This document shows, piece after piece, positions 1 to 8,057 of a DNA stretch of 11,555 nucleotides. Position 1 is the first letter of the stretch, and each line of letters begins with the position of its first letter. This stretch comes from Bacillota bacterium (GTDB lineage Bacteria; Bacillota; Sulfobacillia; JAJZYS01; JAJYTV01): NCBI GenBank assembly GCA_021786135.1, contig JAJYNV010000009.1, forward strand, positions 1-11,555, in the 5' to 3' direction. The notes beneath the pieces are model-generated. The model saw only the letters and a program-made list of their open reading frames with translations, was not told the origin of the DNA and searched no databases. The translations under genes were made by a program, and so were the position numbers.

Positions 1-653
1 GTCATCCGCGGGAATATGCCGAAGGCATGAGGCCGCTGCTTGAACTGCTCTGGCGTGCCATTGATGCGCAAGGCACCCTGCTCGTCCACCTGGACCATCA
101 CGCGAGCCACTACGTCAAGGTTCTGCTCGATGACGTCTGCGGTGTCGACGCGTTCCGCAACGAAATTGTCTGGTGCTACAACGGCGGGGGTGTTGCTCGC
201 AGTGACTTCGCCCGCAAACATGATGTCATCCTGCGCTACGCCAAGGGCGAACCGCGGTTCCATATCGAACGGCGCCCCTACAAGGAGAACACGCAGGCCG
301 TCGGCCGCCATTCGACCTACGCCAAAGAGGTGGCCATCGACCTCGCGCGGGGAACCCCTCTGACCGACTGGTGGACGGACATTCCCACCGTGACCGGCTG
401 GAATCCTGAGCGGACCGGCTACCCGACGCAGAAACCGCTCATGCTACTTGAGCGCCTGATCGCAACCTGCTCGGATCCCGGCGACATCGTTCTGGACCCC
501 TGCTGCGGATCCGGCACGACGGCCGTGGCCGCCCGGCGACAGGGTCGCAAGGCCGTTGTCGGGGACCAGTCACCCGCTGCGGTGGAGGTCAGCGCGGAGC
601 GGCTCAAGGCTGCCGGCGAGGCGGTGCGACGGGTCAGGTGGCCAGAGAATTGA
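1..653 (+). CDS. Site-specific DNA methyltransferase, beta class (5' partial)
   Basis: The reading frame is open from base 3, so the gene begins left of the window and only the last 216 residues are seen. The order is that of beta-class N4-cytosine/N6-adenine methyltransferases. The upstream part with the catalytic DPPY motif (motif IV) is missing. What remains is the VHLDHHASHYVKVLLD helix, FRNEIVWCY, KHDVILRYAKG, then YPTQKPLMLLERLI (motif X region), and near the end the S-adenosylmethionine-binding motif I, DPCCGSGTT, at fragment residues about 165-173. It would transfer a methyl group from AdoMet to a base in a specific DNA site. An ATG at 27 is internal, because the residues before it (YAEGM) align with the family. 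No restriction endonuclease is visible downstream, so whether it is an orphan enzyme or part of a restriction system depends on sequence outside the window. The family call is firm; the target base is unknown. Confidence 0.9.
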   Translation, partial: HPREYAEGMRPLLELLWRAIDAQGTLLVHLDHHASHYVKVLLDDVCGVDAFRNEIVWCYNGGGVARSDFARKHDVILRYAKGEPRFHIERRPYKENTQAVGRHSTYAKEVAIDLARGTPLTDWWTDIPTVTGWNPERTGYPTQKPLMLLERLIATCSDPGDIVLDPCCGSGTTAVAARRQGRKAVVGDQSPAAVEVSAERLKAAGEAVRRVRWPEN

Positions 654-696
654 TCGCCCATTGGGTATAATGGCATCCAACTCAGGCCGAAGGAGG
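650..696 (+). promoter_or_regulatory. Candidate promoter and ribosome binding site of the ccmF operon
   Basis: The 51-bp gap after the methyltransferase stop contains a perfect TATAAT at 666-671, striking in such GC-rich DNA. No good -35 lies 17 bp upstream; TTGATC at 650-655 is too close (10 bp). The -10 is preceded by TGGG, one base off an extended -10. A strong AAGGAGG lies at 690-696. A start near 678 would give a short leader, so the operon may have its own promoter rather than reading through from the methyltransferase. Confidence 0.45.
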
Positions 697-734
697 CGTG
701 GGCCATCTCTCTCGCGAGCCTTGGAACGGAGCTC

Positions 735-2683
<1,949 letters not shown>

Positions 2684-2696
<13 letters not shown>

Positions 2697-2884
2697 CCTT
2701 CGCGCTTGTGGCCCTCGCTGTGGTGCTGCTGGCCGTCCTGCCGCTCGTTCAGCTGCAGCGTAGCGCGCCGCCGCCGCGTGCCGAGGCGGAACCGTCGCTG
2801 CGCGCCGCGCTGGAGGAGGACCTCCGCACGGGCAAGATCACGCCCGCAGAGTATGCGCAGGCCGAGCGGGAGGGCGAGGTATGA
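2684..2884 (+). CDS. Small membrane protein with CcmI/SHOCT-like tail
   Basis: This 66-aa protein starts at GTG 2684, inside the end of ccmF, with a perfect AGGAGG (2671-2676) seven bases upstream. It has one N-terminal transmembrane segment (about residues 5-24, FALVALAVVLLAVLPLV), a short proline-rich linker, and an acidic helix ending LEEDLRTGKITPAEYAQAE. That last motif resembles the soluble part following the first helices of CcmI, and the SHOCT type of short C-terminal domain (leucine-rich helix, G-x-I-T/S, x-E-Y). Its stop overlaps the next ATG as ATGA. The position between ccmF and an exported protein suggests a stabilising or docking subunit of the heme lyase, but that role is inferred. 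The ORF is certainly expressed-looking; the family link is moderate because the motif is short. Confidence 0.75.
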
Positions 2885-3522
2885 AGCTGAAGCAGCACCT
2901 CTTTGCCGCGACCCTGCTGTCCGCCTCGGCCCTCCTCGCAGCGCCGGTGCAGGCTAGTGCTGCCCCTGCGCCGCTGTCGGTGCTGGAGATGGCCGTCACC
3001 TATGCGCATGGCGCGCTCCAGGTCTACGAGATCGCGGCTGGGTCTCCAGGCTCACAGGTGGCGCTGCCGCTGGCCGTCGGGGCGCAGGCGCTCGCGGTGA
3101 CGGGCGGAACCTACAGCTTGACGCCTTCCCGCGGTGCCGTTCTCATCCAGAGCACGTCGGGGCAGGTCAGTGCACGCTATGCGATTCCGACCGCGACCGA
3201 CCGTGACTACCTGCTCGTCTGGCATGCGCCGGCGGCGATCGGCCGCGTGCTCATGCTTACGGGCCCGACCGTACATCCGTCGGGACTCGGCATGGCGCCC
3301 TTCACTCTCGGCGGACGTGTGCTGGTAGGTGGCCAGTCGCTGATCAGTTTCAACGCCAAGAACATCCCGGCTGGGTTCACGGAGCGCTGGATGCTCGAGA
3401 TCGGCCAACCTGGGGGCTGGATCGCGAATCTGCTCGCGGGGCTCGGCATCGCGCTGCCGCTGCTCTTCATCGCGCTCGCACTCCGCCAGGCTCTGCAGGG
3501 CAAAGCCCGCAAAGCTGCATAG
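2881..3522 (+). CDS. Exported, C-terminally membrane-anchored protein of unknown function
   Basis: I do not recognise the family of this 213-aa protein. It starts at an ATG overlapping the previous stop (ATGA), with a GGGAGGGCGAGG-rich upstream region, so translation is probably coupled. Residues 1-28 form a clear signal peptide (MKLKQH, then an Ala/Leu-rich core, ending APVQASA). Residues about 29-180 are rich in Val, Gly, Ala and Thr in alternating patterns typical of a beta-sandwich. A hydrophobic helix (about residues 182-203, WIANLLAGLGIALPLLFIAL) anchors the C terminus, leaving a short basic cytoplasmic tail. There are no cysteines, so it is not a CcmG/CcmH-type thiol reductase. As the third gene of a ccmF operon it may help present apocytochrome or heme outside the cell, or be a redox-chain accessory. 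These roles are guesses from position only. Confidence 0.85.
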   Translation: MKLKQHLFAATLLSASALLAAPVQASAAPAPLSVLEMAVTYAHGALQVYEIAAGSPGSQVALPLAVGAQALAVTGGTYSLTPSRGAVLIQSTSGQVSARYAIPTATDRDYLLVWHAPAAIGRVLMLTGPTVHPSGLGMAPFTLGGRVLVGGQSLISFNAKNIPAGFTERWMLEIGQPGGWIANLLAGLGIALPLLFIALALRQALQGKARKAA

Positions 3523-3552
3523 CAGGCCCGCTGGGCCAGAGCCGTGGCAACC

Positions 3553-3579
3553 GGGCGGGTGCGGACGAAGGTGCCGCCC
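3553..3579 (+). terminator. Weak candidate terminator hairpin after the ccm operon
   Basis: GGGCGG (3553-3558) pairs with CCGCCC (3574-3579) across a 15-base loop, 30 bp past the stop of the operon. A smaller hairpin (GGCCC-GCT-GGGCC) lies at 3525-3537. Neither is followed by a T run, so this is only a plausible stop for transcription. The whole stretch 3523-3744, about 220 bp between convergent genes, shows no credible ORF on either strand. Confidence 0.25.
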
Positions 3580-3719
3580 AGAGAGTCACCGTGACCTTCC
3601 CGCCCGCTCGCTCGCGAGACAAGACGGTGGCAGACCGCGGCATATTGCAGGAGGAGCGCGGGCGCCCTTCCCTCGGCCGGAGGTTCACCTGTCCTGGAGG
3701 TGCGCCAGGAGCCACCCGC

Positions 3720-3745
3720 GGCGGCCAACGGCGGATGGGGCCGCC
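3720..3745 (-). terminator. Candidate hairpin at the end of the minus-strand surface operon
   Basis: GGCGGCC (3720-3726) pairs perfectly with GGCCGCC (3739-3745) around a 12-base loop. On the minus strand this begins at the last base of the stop codon of the cysteine-rich gene, where a terminator would be expected. There is no T run after it, so function as an intrinsic terminator is uncertain. Confidence 0.3.
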
Positions 3746-4275
3746 TACCGTGGTTTGCGCCTGCGGATTGCGCCATGTCCGATAGGAAAGATGAGCGTGC
3801 AGCCGAGGCATGCGGCAGCTACCTGAACCCGCCAGGTGCCGAGTCCTGGCGCCGCTGATGCGCAGGAACGCATCAGCGGCAGACTTTGCGCCGTCATCTC
3901 GATCGGCCCTTCGCGCTCTTCGAGCGTGAAGCTGCCTTTCAGGACCCAGAGCGCTGCAACCGCATCCTTGCCGGGAATGACGACGGCCTCGGCCGTCAAT
4001 CGCCCGCAGCGTACTGCCGTGCGCGGCGTCAACCACGTCTGCCGCGTGTAGAAGAGCAGCTGGCTCTCAAGACACAGGATGGAGTCCTGCAGCACTTTTG
4101 GGCATGCCACCACGGTCGGAACGAACGGGGCGCCCTGAGTCGACGCGGCTGGGAGCGCTAGGCAGACAGGCATGGTCTGGAGCAGCTCCACCTGCTGAGC
4201 CACCTCGCAGAGCAGGATTCCACCTGCAGTGCTGACCAGGTTGCCCCGGTTGTAGGCGATGGATGAGAAAGGCAT
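3745..4275 (-). CDS. Cysteine-rich protein of unknown function
   Basis: This 176-aa protein starts with MPFSSIAYNRGN at ATG 4275, 16 bp after the stop of the minus-strand glycosyltransferase gene, so it is probably the third gene of that operon. The frame is open further upstream, but the extension lies inside the glycosyltransferase gene and is low-complexity. The ribosome site is poor (GGCGGTGGTG). Codon third positions are mostly G or C. It has no signal peptide or clear membrane helix. Eight cysteines (23, 38, 58, 68, 90, 138, 156, 159) include a CLGC pair near the end. The middle (LESQLLFYTRQTW to VVIPGKDAVAALWVLKGSFTLEE) looks like beta strands. The C terminus is basic (RRRKPR). Cys-rich leaderless proteins are common among cross-linked spore-coat proteins, but I see no specific family motif. 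It could also be a spurious ORF. Confidence 0.55.
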   Translation of the reverse strand: MPFSSIAYNRGNLVSTAGGILLCEVAQQVELLQTMPVCLALPAASTQGAPFVPTVVACPKVLQDSILCLESQLLFYTRQTWLTPRTAVRCGRLTAEAVVIPGKDAVAALWVLKGSFTLEEREGPIEMTAQSLPLMRSCASAAPGLGTWRVQVAAACLGCTLIFPIGHGAIRRRKPR

Positions 4276-4291
4276 GCGACACCACCGCCGC

Positions 4292-5473
4292 TTACGGATT
4301 GGTGCAGCCTGAGACGTCCTTGATGACCCGGGTCCAGCCCTGACGCCAGCGTTCAAGACCGAACGTCTCAGCCACTTCGCGCGCGCGGCGGCCCAGGCGG
4401 GCCCGCAATTCGGGGTCGCGCTTGAGCCGCAGGGTCGCGTCGTACAGGGCCCGCGCCGTCGGCTCGATCAGGAGTCCGCTGTAGTTGTCCTGGACGAGAT
4501 CAGAGAGGCCGCCTACCGGCGTCGTCACGACGGCGCAACCGCTGGCCATGGCCTCTAGGCAGGAGAGCGACGTGCCTTCCGTCGACTTCGATGGAATCCA
4601 TGCAATGTCCGTATGCCGATAGAGGTCCGGCATGAGATGCGGGGGCAACCAATAGTAGTACACACGGTCGTGGGACGAGGCCCAGGCCATGAGCATGCGC
4701 TCCATCCCGTCGTCGTGGGCGCGGCCGACGAAGTGCACCTCGATATCGGGGTCGTCTTCGGTCAGCCAGAGGGCCGCCCTTCCGGCCTCGTTGATGCCGC
4801 GCACGGTGGTGGCGCGCCTGGGGAAGGCGACGCGGACTCGATCGCCTGATCTTGCCTTGGGCGTAAACGCCTTGGTGTCCACGAAGTTCGGCACGTAGAC
4901 AAACTTCGTGGCCAGGGTCGGCCACGTGGCGCGCACCCAATTGATGGTTGCCGTGTCGACTGAGACCACGCGGCGCACGCCGCCTATGGCGAGCTCCAGC
5001 CGGCGCAGCCACTCATCCCGCTCCGGCTGAGTCGGATGGAACTTGTCGGTGCCGGGATGGTCCCAATAGATGCCGTGCGAAACGGAGATGCTGCGCGGGA
5101 ACGCGGTCGGGTAGGCAAGGAAGGTCACGAAGTATATCGCGAGGTCGGCGTCGACCGCCTGCTCGAAGAAGACTTGGTTCAAGTGCGGCATGGTCTGGTA
5201 GGGGACGTCGCTCTCGGGTACGCCCCGGAGAGGGACGCCGGGAATGATTTCCTTGCGCCAGTTATCGCCGATCTGCCACCACTCGACCTCGTAACCCAGG
5301 TCGAGCAGGAGATGCGTCAGCTCTACACCGTAGCGCTCGGCGCCACCGTAAACCTGGCGCATGCCTGACGGCTCGAGGTGGTTCGACGTAAGGATCGCCA
5401 CGCGTTGAGTCAATGCAGAACACGCTCCGTTCAGGTTCGAGTCGGAGGGCGGGCAGCGCCCCGGGGATGCCAC
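4292..5473 (-). CDS. Glycosyltransferase family 4 (GT-B fold)
   Basis: A retaining GT4-type enzyme that moves a sugar from a nucleotide-sugar donor to an acceptor, working on the cytoplasmic side. The N-terminal half has VAILTSNHLEPSG and GGAERYGVELTHLL (about 43-56), then ISVSHGIYWDHPG (129-141). The donor-binding half has VYVPNFVDTKAF (192-203), VAFPRRATTVRGI, and the diagnostic E-x7-E, EGTSLSCLE (299-307), followed by ASGCAVVTTPVGGLSDLV. The 393-aa frame begins at GTG 5473, which shares one base with the TAG stop of the TasA-like gene, so translation may re-initiate there. The first 20 residues are not family-like, and TTG 5413 (with GGAG 11 bases upstream), just before TQRVAILT, is an equally good start. 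It is a clear paralog of the GT4 enzyme at 6824-7903, suggesting both act on related glycans. The acceptor is unknown; the adjacent Ser/Thr-rich protein is a candidate. Confidence 0.92.
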   Translation of the reverse strand: MASPGRCPPSDSNLNGACSALTQRVAILTSNHLEPSGMRQVYGGAERYGVELTHLLLDLGYEVEWWQIGDNWRKEIIPGVPLRGVPESDVPYQTMPHLNQVFFEQAVDADLAIYFVTFLAYPTAFPRSISVSHGIYWDHPGTDKFHPTQPERDEWLRRLELAIGGVRRVVSVDTATINWVRATWPTLATKFVYVPNFVDTKAFTPKARSGDRVRVAFPRRATTVRGINEAGRAALWLTEDDPDIEVHFVGRAHDDGMERMLMAWASSHDRVYYYWLPPHLMPDLYRHTDIAWIPSKSTEGTSLSCLEAMASGCAVVTTPVGGLSDLVQDNYSGLLIEPTARALYDATLRLKRDPELRARLGRRAREVAETFGLERWRQGWTRVIKDVSGCTNP

Positions 5474-5940
5474 TAGCTCAGAGCCACGAACACGATGTCG
5501 AAGCCGACATCGATATTCTGGTAGGTCGATTGAGCGCTGGCGGGCAGAATGACCTCGAACTGCACGTCCTCGTTACCGGTGGCGAGGGCGAGATCTTGCC
5601 CCGGGCTGTCCGGCTGGTCGATCAGGGCCGACATCGTCCCCGCGAACAGCGGCGATGCCGTGGCGTCTGGTGAACCTGCAGTGACGCTGACCAGGAGTTC
5701 CGACACGAGTCGCGTCGCGGCGGCTTTCGTCGTCGTGCCGCTGGGTGACCAGTTCACGGTCACCTGGAAGAATTCGTCGACGCTGCCGGTGTTGGACACG
5801 TTGACAACGCCGGTTGCCGTGGATCCCGGCGTCATGTTGGTGGCGGTGACGATCGCATCGGTGGGGGAAACCGCAAGCGCCACGTCGCCGGTATTGGCCT
5901 GGTTGCCGGTCGGGTCGGTGATCCCGAAGGTGAACGCCAT
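5473..5940 (-). CDS. TasA/CalY (camelysin)-like protein lacking a signal peptide
   Basis: The 155-aa protein starts at ATG 5940, preceded by AAAGAGGA eight or so bases upstream. Its middle, TNMTPGSTATGVVNVSNTGS, fits the conserved N-x-APG-D/S...V-x-V-x-NTG core of TasA/CalY proteins, and the C-terminal part (FEVILPASAQSTYQNIDV) fits their last strands. These proteins normally form biofilm or surface fibres and carry a signal peptide removed by SipW. Here the N terminus (MAFTFGITDPTGNQ) corresponds to the mature end of such proteins, and the in-frame sequence upstream (to 6045) is polar and has no ribosome site, so no leader can be restored. The protein is acidic (about 15 Asp+Glu against one Lys and one Arg), about 23% Ser+Thr, and has no cysteine. 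It heads a minus-strand operon with a GT4 enzyme and a Cys-rich protein. No sipW is nearby. I infer a surface or spore-layer protein, possibly glycosylated. Confidence 0.75.
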   Translation of the reverse strand: MAFTFGITDPTGNQANTGDVALAVSPTDAIVTATNMTPGSTATGVVNVSNTGSVDEFFQVTVNWSPSGTTTKAAATRLVSELLVSVTAGSPDATASPLFAGTMSALIDQPDSPGQDLALATGNEDVQFEVILPASAQSTYQNIDVGFDIVFVALS

Positions 5941-5991
5941 GGTAGCATCCTCTTTCTTCGTGGTGGAGTTCCCCAGGGGCGCTGCCCGGAT

Positions 5992-6000
5992 TATGTTATG
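5992..6000 (-). promoter_or_regulatory. Candidate -10 element (CATAACATA) of the TasA-like operon
   Basis: Read on the minus strand, bases 6000 to 5992 are CATAACATA. This matches the -10 consensus CATANNNTA described for SigK of spore formers, and resembles the SigE -10. A start about seven bases further on would leave a leader near 45 nt before ATG 5940. No SigA -35 fits 17 bp upstream, and no convincing SigE or SigK -35 was found either, so the call is tentative. Confidence 0.3.
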
Positions 6001-6032
6001 TGGCCGCGACCCCATGGACACGGTCCAGACAG

Positions 6033-6053
6033 AACAATGCGACATAAATTGTT
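6033..6053. promoter_or_regulatory. Operator-like inverted repeat in the divergent intergenic region
   Basis: AACAAT (6033-6038) and ATTGTT (6048-6053) are perfect inverted repeats separated by nine bases. The centre-to-centre distance is 15 bp, as in many dimeric repressor sites. The palindrome is AT-rich within GC-rich surroundings and lies between the divergent TasA-like and GT2 genes, upstream of both. No regulator gene is visible nearby. Confidence 0.35.
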
Positions 6054-6090
6054 GCGGGGAAGTTGTTCACCATCGAGGGGGGTGCCCGAG

Positions 6091-6822
6091 TTGCCTCGCG
6101 TGGTTGCCATGCTGCCTGTCCGCAATGAGGAGAGTCGGTATCTCTCGCGTGTATTGGCAGGGCTCGCGGAGCTGGCGGATGTCATCGTGGCCTACGACGA
6201 CGCCTCGACCGACGCGACCGTCGAGATCTGCCGCTCGTCGCCCAAGGTGGAGGTCCACCGCGGCCTCTCACCGCTGTTTCCCGTGGATGAAGCCGCATTG
6301 CGCGAGAACCTGTGGCACCTGGTGCTGAAGCATGAGCCGGAGTGGGTGCTGGCGCTCGACGCCGACGAGGAGTTTGAACAGCGGGCCGTTGCCGAATTGC
6401 CGCGTCTCATGGACCAGGGCGATTACGACGTGATCGCATGTCGGATCTTCGATCACTGGGGGAGCGAGAGCCATGTGCGGGTAGATGGCCCATGGAACCC
6501 CTGGAACCGATTTTCACCAGTCGCGGTTCGAGTCGCGCAGGGTATCCCGTCTGCCTGGCCGCCCCGTCCGATCCACTGCGGCCGGTTTCCGCGCGCCTAT
6601 CTCGACCGGTCGACGTTCTACAGCCACCTGCGCGTCCGCCATTTCGGCTGGGCGCGGCAGGAGGACCACCTGCGCAAGTATCTCTTCTATCGTGAGCGCG
6701 ACCTGTCGGTCGCCGGCAAGGTGAGACAGCAGACGGAGTCGATCATCAGCGCGCATGTCAAGCTGGAACCGTGGCTGGAGGCTCGCCCGGCGCCGTGGCT
6801 GGCGGAAAGGCAGGAAGGATAG
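6091..6822 (+). CDS. Glycosyltransferase family 2 (GT-A fold)
   Basis: A GT2-type enzyme, probably cytoplasmic, transferring a sugar from a nucleotide-sugar donor. The fold opens with RVVAMLPVRNEESRYLSRVL (from residue 3), continues with the nucleotide-binding VIVAYDDASTDATVEI (31-46), and has the metal-binding DAD at 90-92 (VLALDADEEFE). The C-terminal part, SHLRVRHFGWARQEDHLRKY, is typical of the GT2 subgroup whose members end with a similar HxGYARPEDRxxKY motif. I chose TTG 6091 because GAGGGGGG (6075-6082) lies eight bases upstream and the family sequence begins right after. The frame is open back to ATG 5998, but those residues are not family-like and cross the operator-like repeat. The 243-aa length is short but complete. 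Its stop is one base before the start of the downstream GT4 gene, so the two form an operon and likely act in one glycan pathway. Confidence 0.88.
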   Translation: MPRVVAMLPVRNEESRYLSRVLAGLAELADVIVAYDDASTDATVEICRSSPKVEVHRGLSPLFPVDEAALRENLWHLVLKHEPEWVLALDADEEFEQRAVAELPRLMDQGDYDVIACRIFDHWGSESHVRVDGPWNPWNRFSPVAVRVAQGIPSAWPPRPIHCGRFPRAYLDRSTFYSHLRVRHFGWARQEDHLRKYLFYRERDLSVAGKVRQQTESIISAHVKLEPWLEARPAPWLAERQEG

Positions 6823-6823
6823 C

Positions 6824-7903
6824 ATGCGGATTTCACTGGTGATACCGAATCTCCTGACCTGGGACGGGGAGCGCCTTGTGACCGGCGGCCTCGAGCGCCT
6901 GGCGTGGCATCTCATCGATGTGATGCGGGATGAGGGCTATGAGGTCGACGTGCACCAGAATGCCAGTCGTGACTGGCAGCGAACCGTGCAAGGCGTGTCC
7001 GTGCGGGGACACGGGCTGGCCGCAATCTCTCCGCTGGCGGCGCTCGAATCCATCCACCACGAGACGGAGCGTTGCCTCTATCTCTCGATCCTGCAGGAGC
7101 CAAGGGCGTTCCGGCCCCACTCGCTCGTGGTTTCGCACGGCGTTTGGTGGGACGGCAAGGGCATCGCGGCCGAATCTCATCTCAACCTCTGCCGCAGCGT
7201 TCTCGAGCAGGCGGCAGAGGTCGTGTCGGTGGACTACAACTTCAAGAACGTGATGCGGGCGACGTTCCCGGACTACGCCGACCGCATCACGGTGATTCCA
7301 AACCCCGTGGATCTCGCCAGATTCCACCCGCCGGCCGCGCAGCGCCAGGGCAAGGTGCAGGTCCTCTTTCCGCGCAGGCTGGATCCTGCGCGCGGGCTCG
7401 ACCTGTTCCTGGATGCCATGGCACCGCTTCTTGGCGAGCGAAGGGACATGGAGGCGGTGCTCGCCGTGGACGCGAACGATCCGGCCAAGACGGGGGAGCT
7501 GCATGAGAGGCTCGCAGACTTGACCGCGGCCGGTTCGGCCCGAGTGCAGACCGCTACCTTCGACCAGATGCCTGAGCTCTACCGCCGCGCGGACATCGTC
7601 GCCATCCCTTCGCTCTACAGCGAGGGCACATCACTCTCGCTGCTGGAGGCGCTCGCATCGGGATGCGCGGTGGTGGCCAGCGATGTCGGCGGCATCACCA
7701 ACGTCGTGCTGGATGGTTTCAATGGCCTCCTGGTGCCACCGCAGGCGCACTATCTGCGTGAAGGCATTGCCGCCTTGGCGGCGGACCCCGACCTGAGGGC
7801 GCGCCTTGGCGCCAACGCGTGCGCCAGTGCGGTCGCCTTCGCCCTGCCGCGCTGGGCGGCAACATGGCGCGGCGTCCTGCTCCGCGTGTACGGTGATCCT
7901 TGA
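6824..7903 (+). CDS. Glycosyltransferase family 4 (GT-B fold), second copy
   Basis: The 359-aa enzyme starts at ATG 6824, with AGGAAGGA (6812-6819) just upstream and only one base after the GT2 stop. The acceptor-side domain has MRISLVIPNLLTW, GGLERLAWHLIDVM (21-34) and LVVSHGVWWDGKG (101-113). The donor-side domain has VIPNPVDLARFHP (157-169), VLFPRRLDPARGLDLFLDAM, and the E-x7-E motif EGTSLSLLE (267-275), then ASGCAVVASDVGGI. It shares unusual features with the minus-strand GT4 (VSHG-[IV]-[YW]-WD, VVSVD, LFPRR/AFPRR, EGTSLS-x-LEA-x-ASGCAVV), so the two look like paralogs from duplication, now in opposite orientation. A perfect hairpin 100 bp downstream marks the end of this operon. It likely adds a further sugar to the same or a related glycan as the GT2. 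The substrate cannot be read from sequence. Confidence 0.94.
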   Translation: MRISLVIPNLLTWDGERLVTGGLERLAWHLIDVMRDEGYEVDVHQNASRDWQRTVQGVSVRGHGLAAISPLAALESIHHETERCLYLSILQEPRAFRPHSLVVSHGVWWDGKGIAAESHLNLCRSVLEQAAEVVSVDYNFKNVMRATFPDYADRITVIPNPVDLARFHPPAAQRQGKVQVLFPRRLDPARGLDLFLDAMAPLLGERRDMEAVLAVDANDPAKTGELHERLADLTAAGSARVQTATFDQMPELYRRADIVAIPSLYSEGTSLSLLEALASGCAVVASDVGGITNVVLDGFNGLLVPPQAHYLREGIAALAADPDLRARLGANACASAVAFALPRWAATWRGVLLRVYGDP

Positions 7904-8002
7904 GACGTCAGGGCGCATGTGCCCCGTCCGGCCGGGAAGCGGGAATGGGGGGCGGCGAACGCTGCGCTCACGCCGCCCTTGCGGCGCCTGGGAGGGGAGA
8001 CA

Positions 8003-8040
8003 AGGGACGGGACCGGGCTATGCTGCCCGGTCCCGTCCCT
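8003..8040. terminator. Bidirectional hairpin between convergent genes
   Basis: AGGGACGGGACCGGGC (8003-8018) and its exact reverse complement (8025-8040) make a 16-bp perfect stem with a 6-base loop. It lies between the stop of the plus-strand GT4 gene (7903) and the stop of the minus-strand LigB-fold gene (8058), the expected place for a shared terminator. There is no T run on either side, so it may instead block exonucleases or work with Rho. Bases 7904-8002 contain no gene. Confidence 0.6.
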
Positions 8041-8057
8041 CATCCTTCGGCTGCGCG

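Noticed and set aside
654..665. TCGCCCATTGGG shared by the ccmF promoter (plus) and the LigB-fold promoter (minus, 8918-8907 area), both near TATAAT
   Set aside because: Several exact 12-base matches are expected by chance in a window this size when both strands are compared; spacing to the -10 differs (0 and about 18 bp).
3591..3785. 64-codon plus-strand frame containing AGGAGGAG
   Set aside because: The ribosome-site-like sequence is internal with no start codon placed after it, and the translation is Arg/Gly-rich without a recognisable pattern.
3207..4036. Two overlapping 189-codon minus-strand frames (3207-3776 and 3467-4036)
   Set aside because: Low-complexity Arg/Ala/Pro translations, no ribosome sites, and overlap with the exported protein gene and the better-supported Cys-rich gene.
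6029..6035. GTTCTGT on the minus strand, close to the SinR consensus GTTCTYT that controls tasA in Bacillus
   Set aside because: One mismatch in seven bases and a single copy; expected by chance. No SinR gene is seen.
5549..6328. 259-codon plus-strand frame across the TasA-like gene and the GT2 start
   Set aside because: It is antisense to the TasA-like gene, whose core motif is conserved, and runs through the divergent control region.
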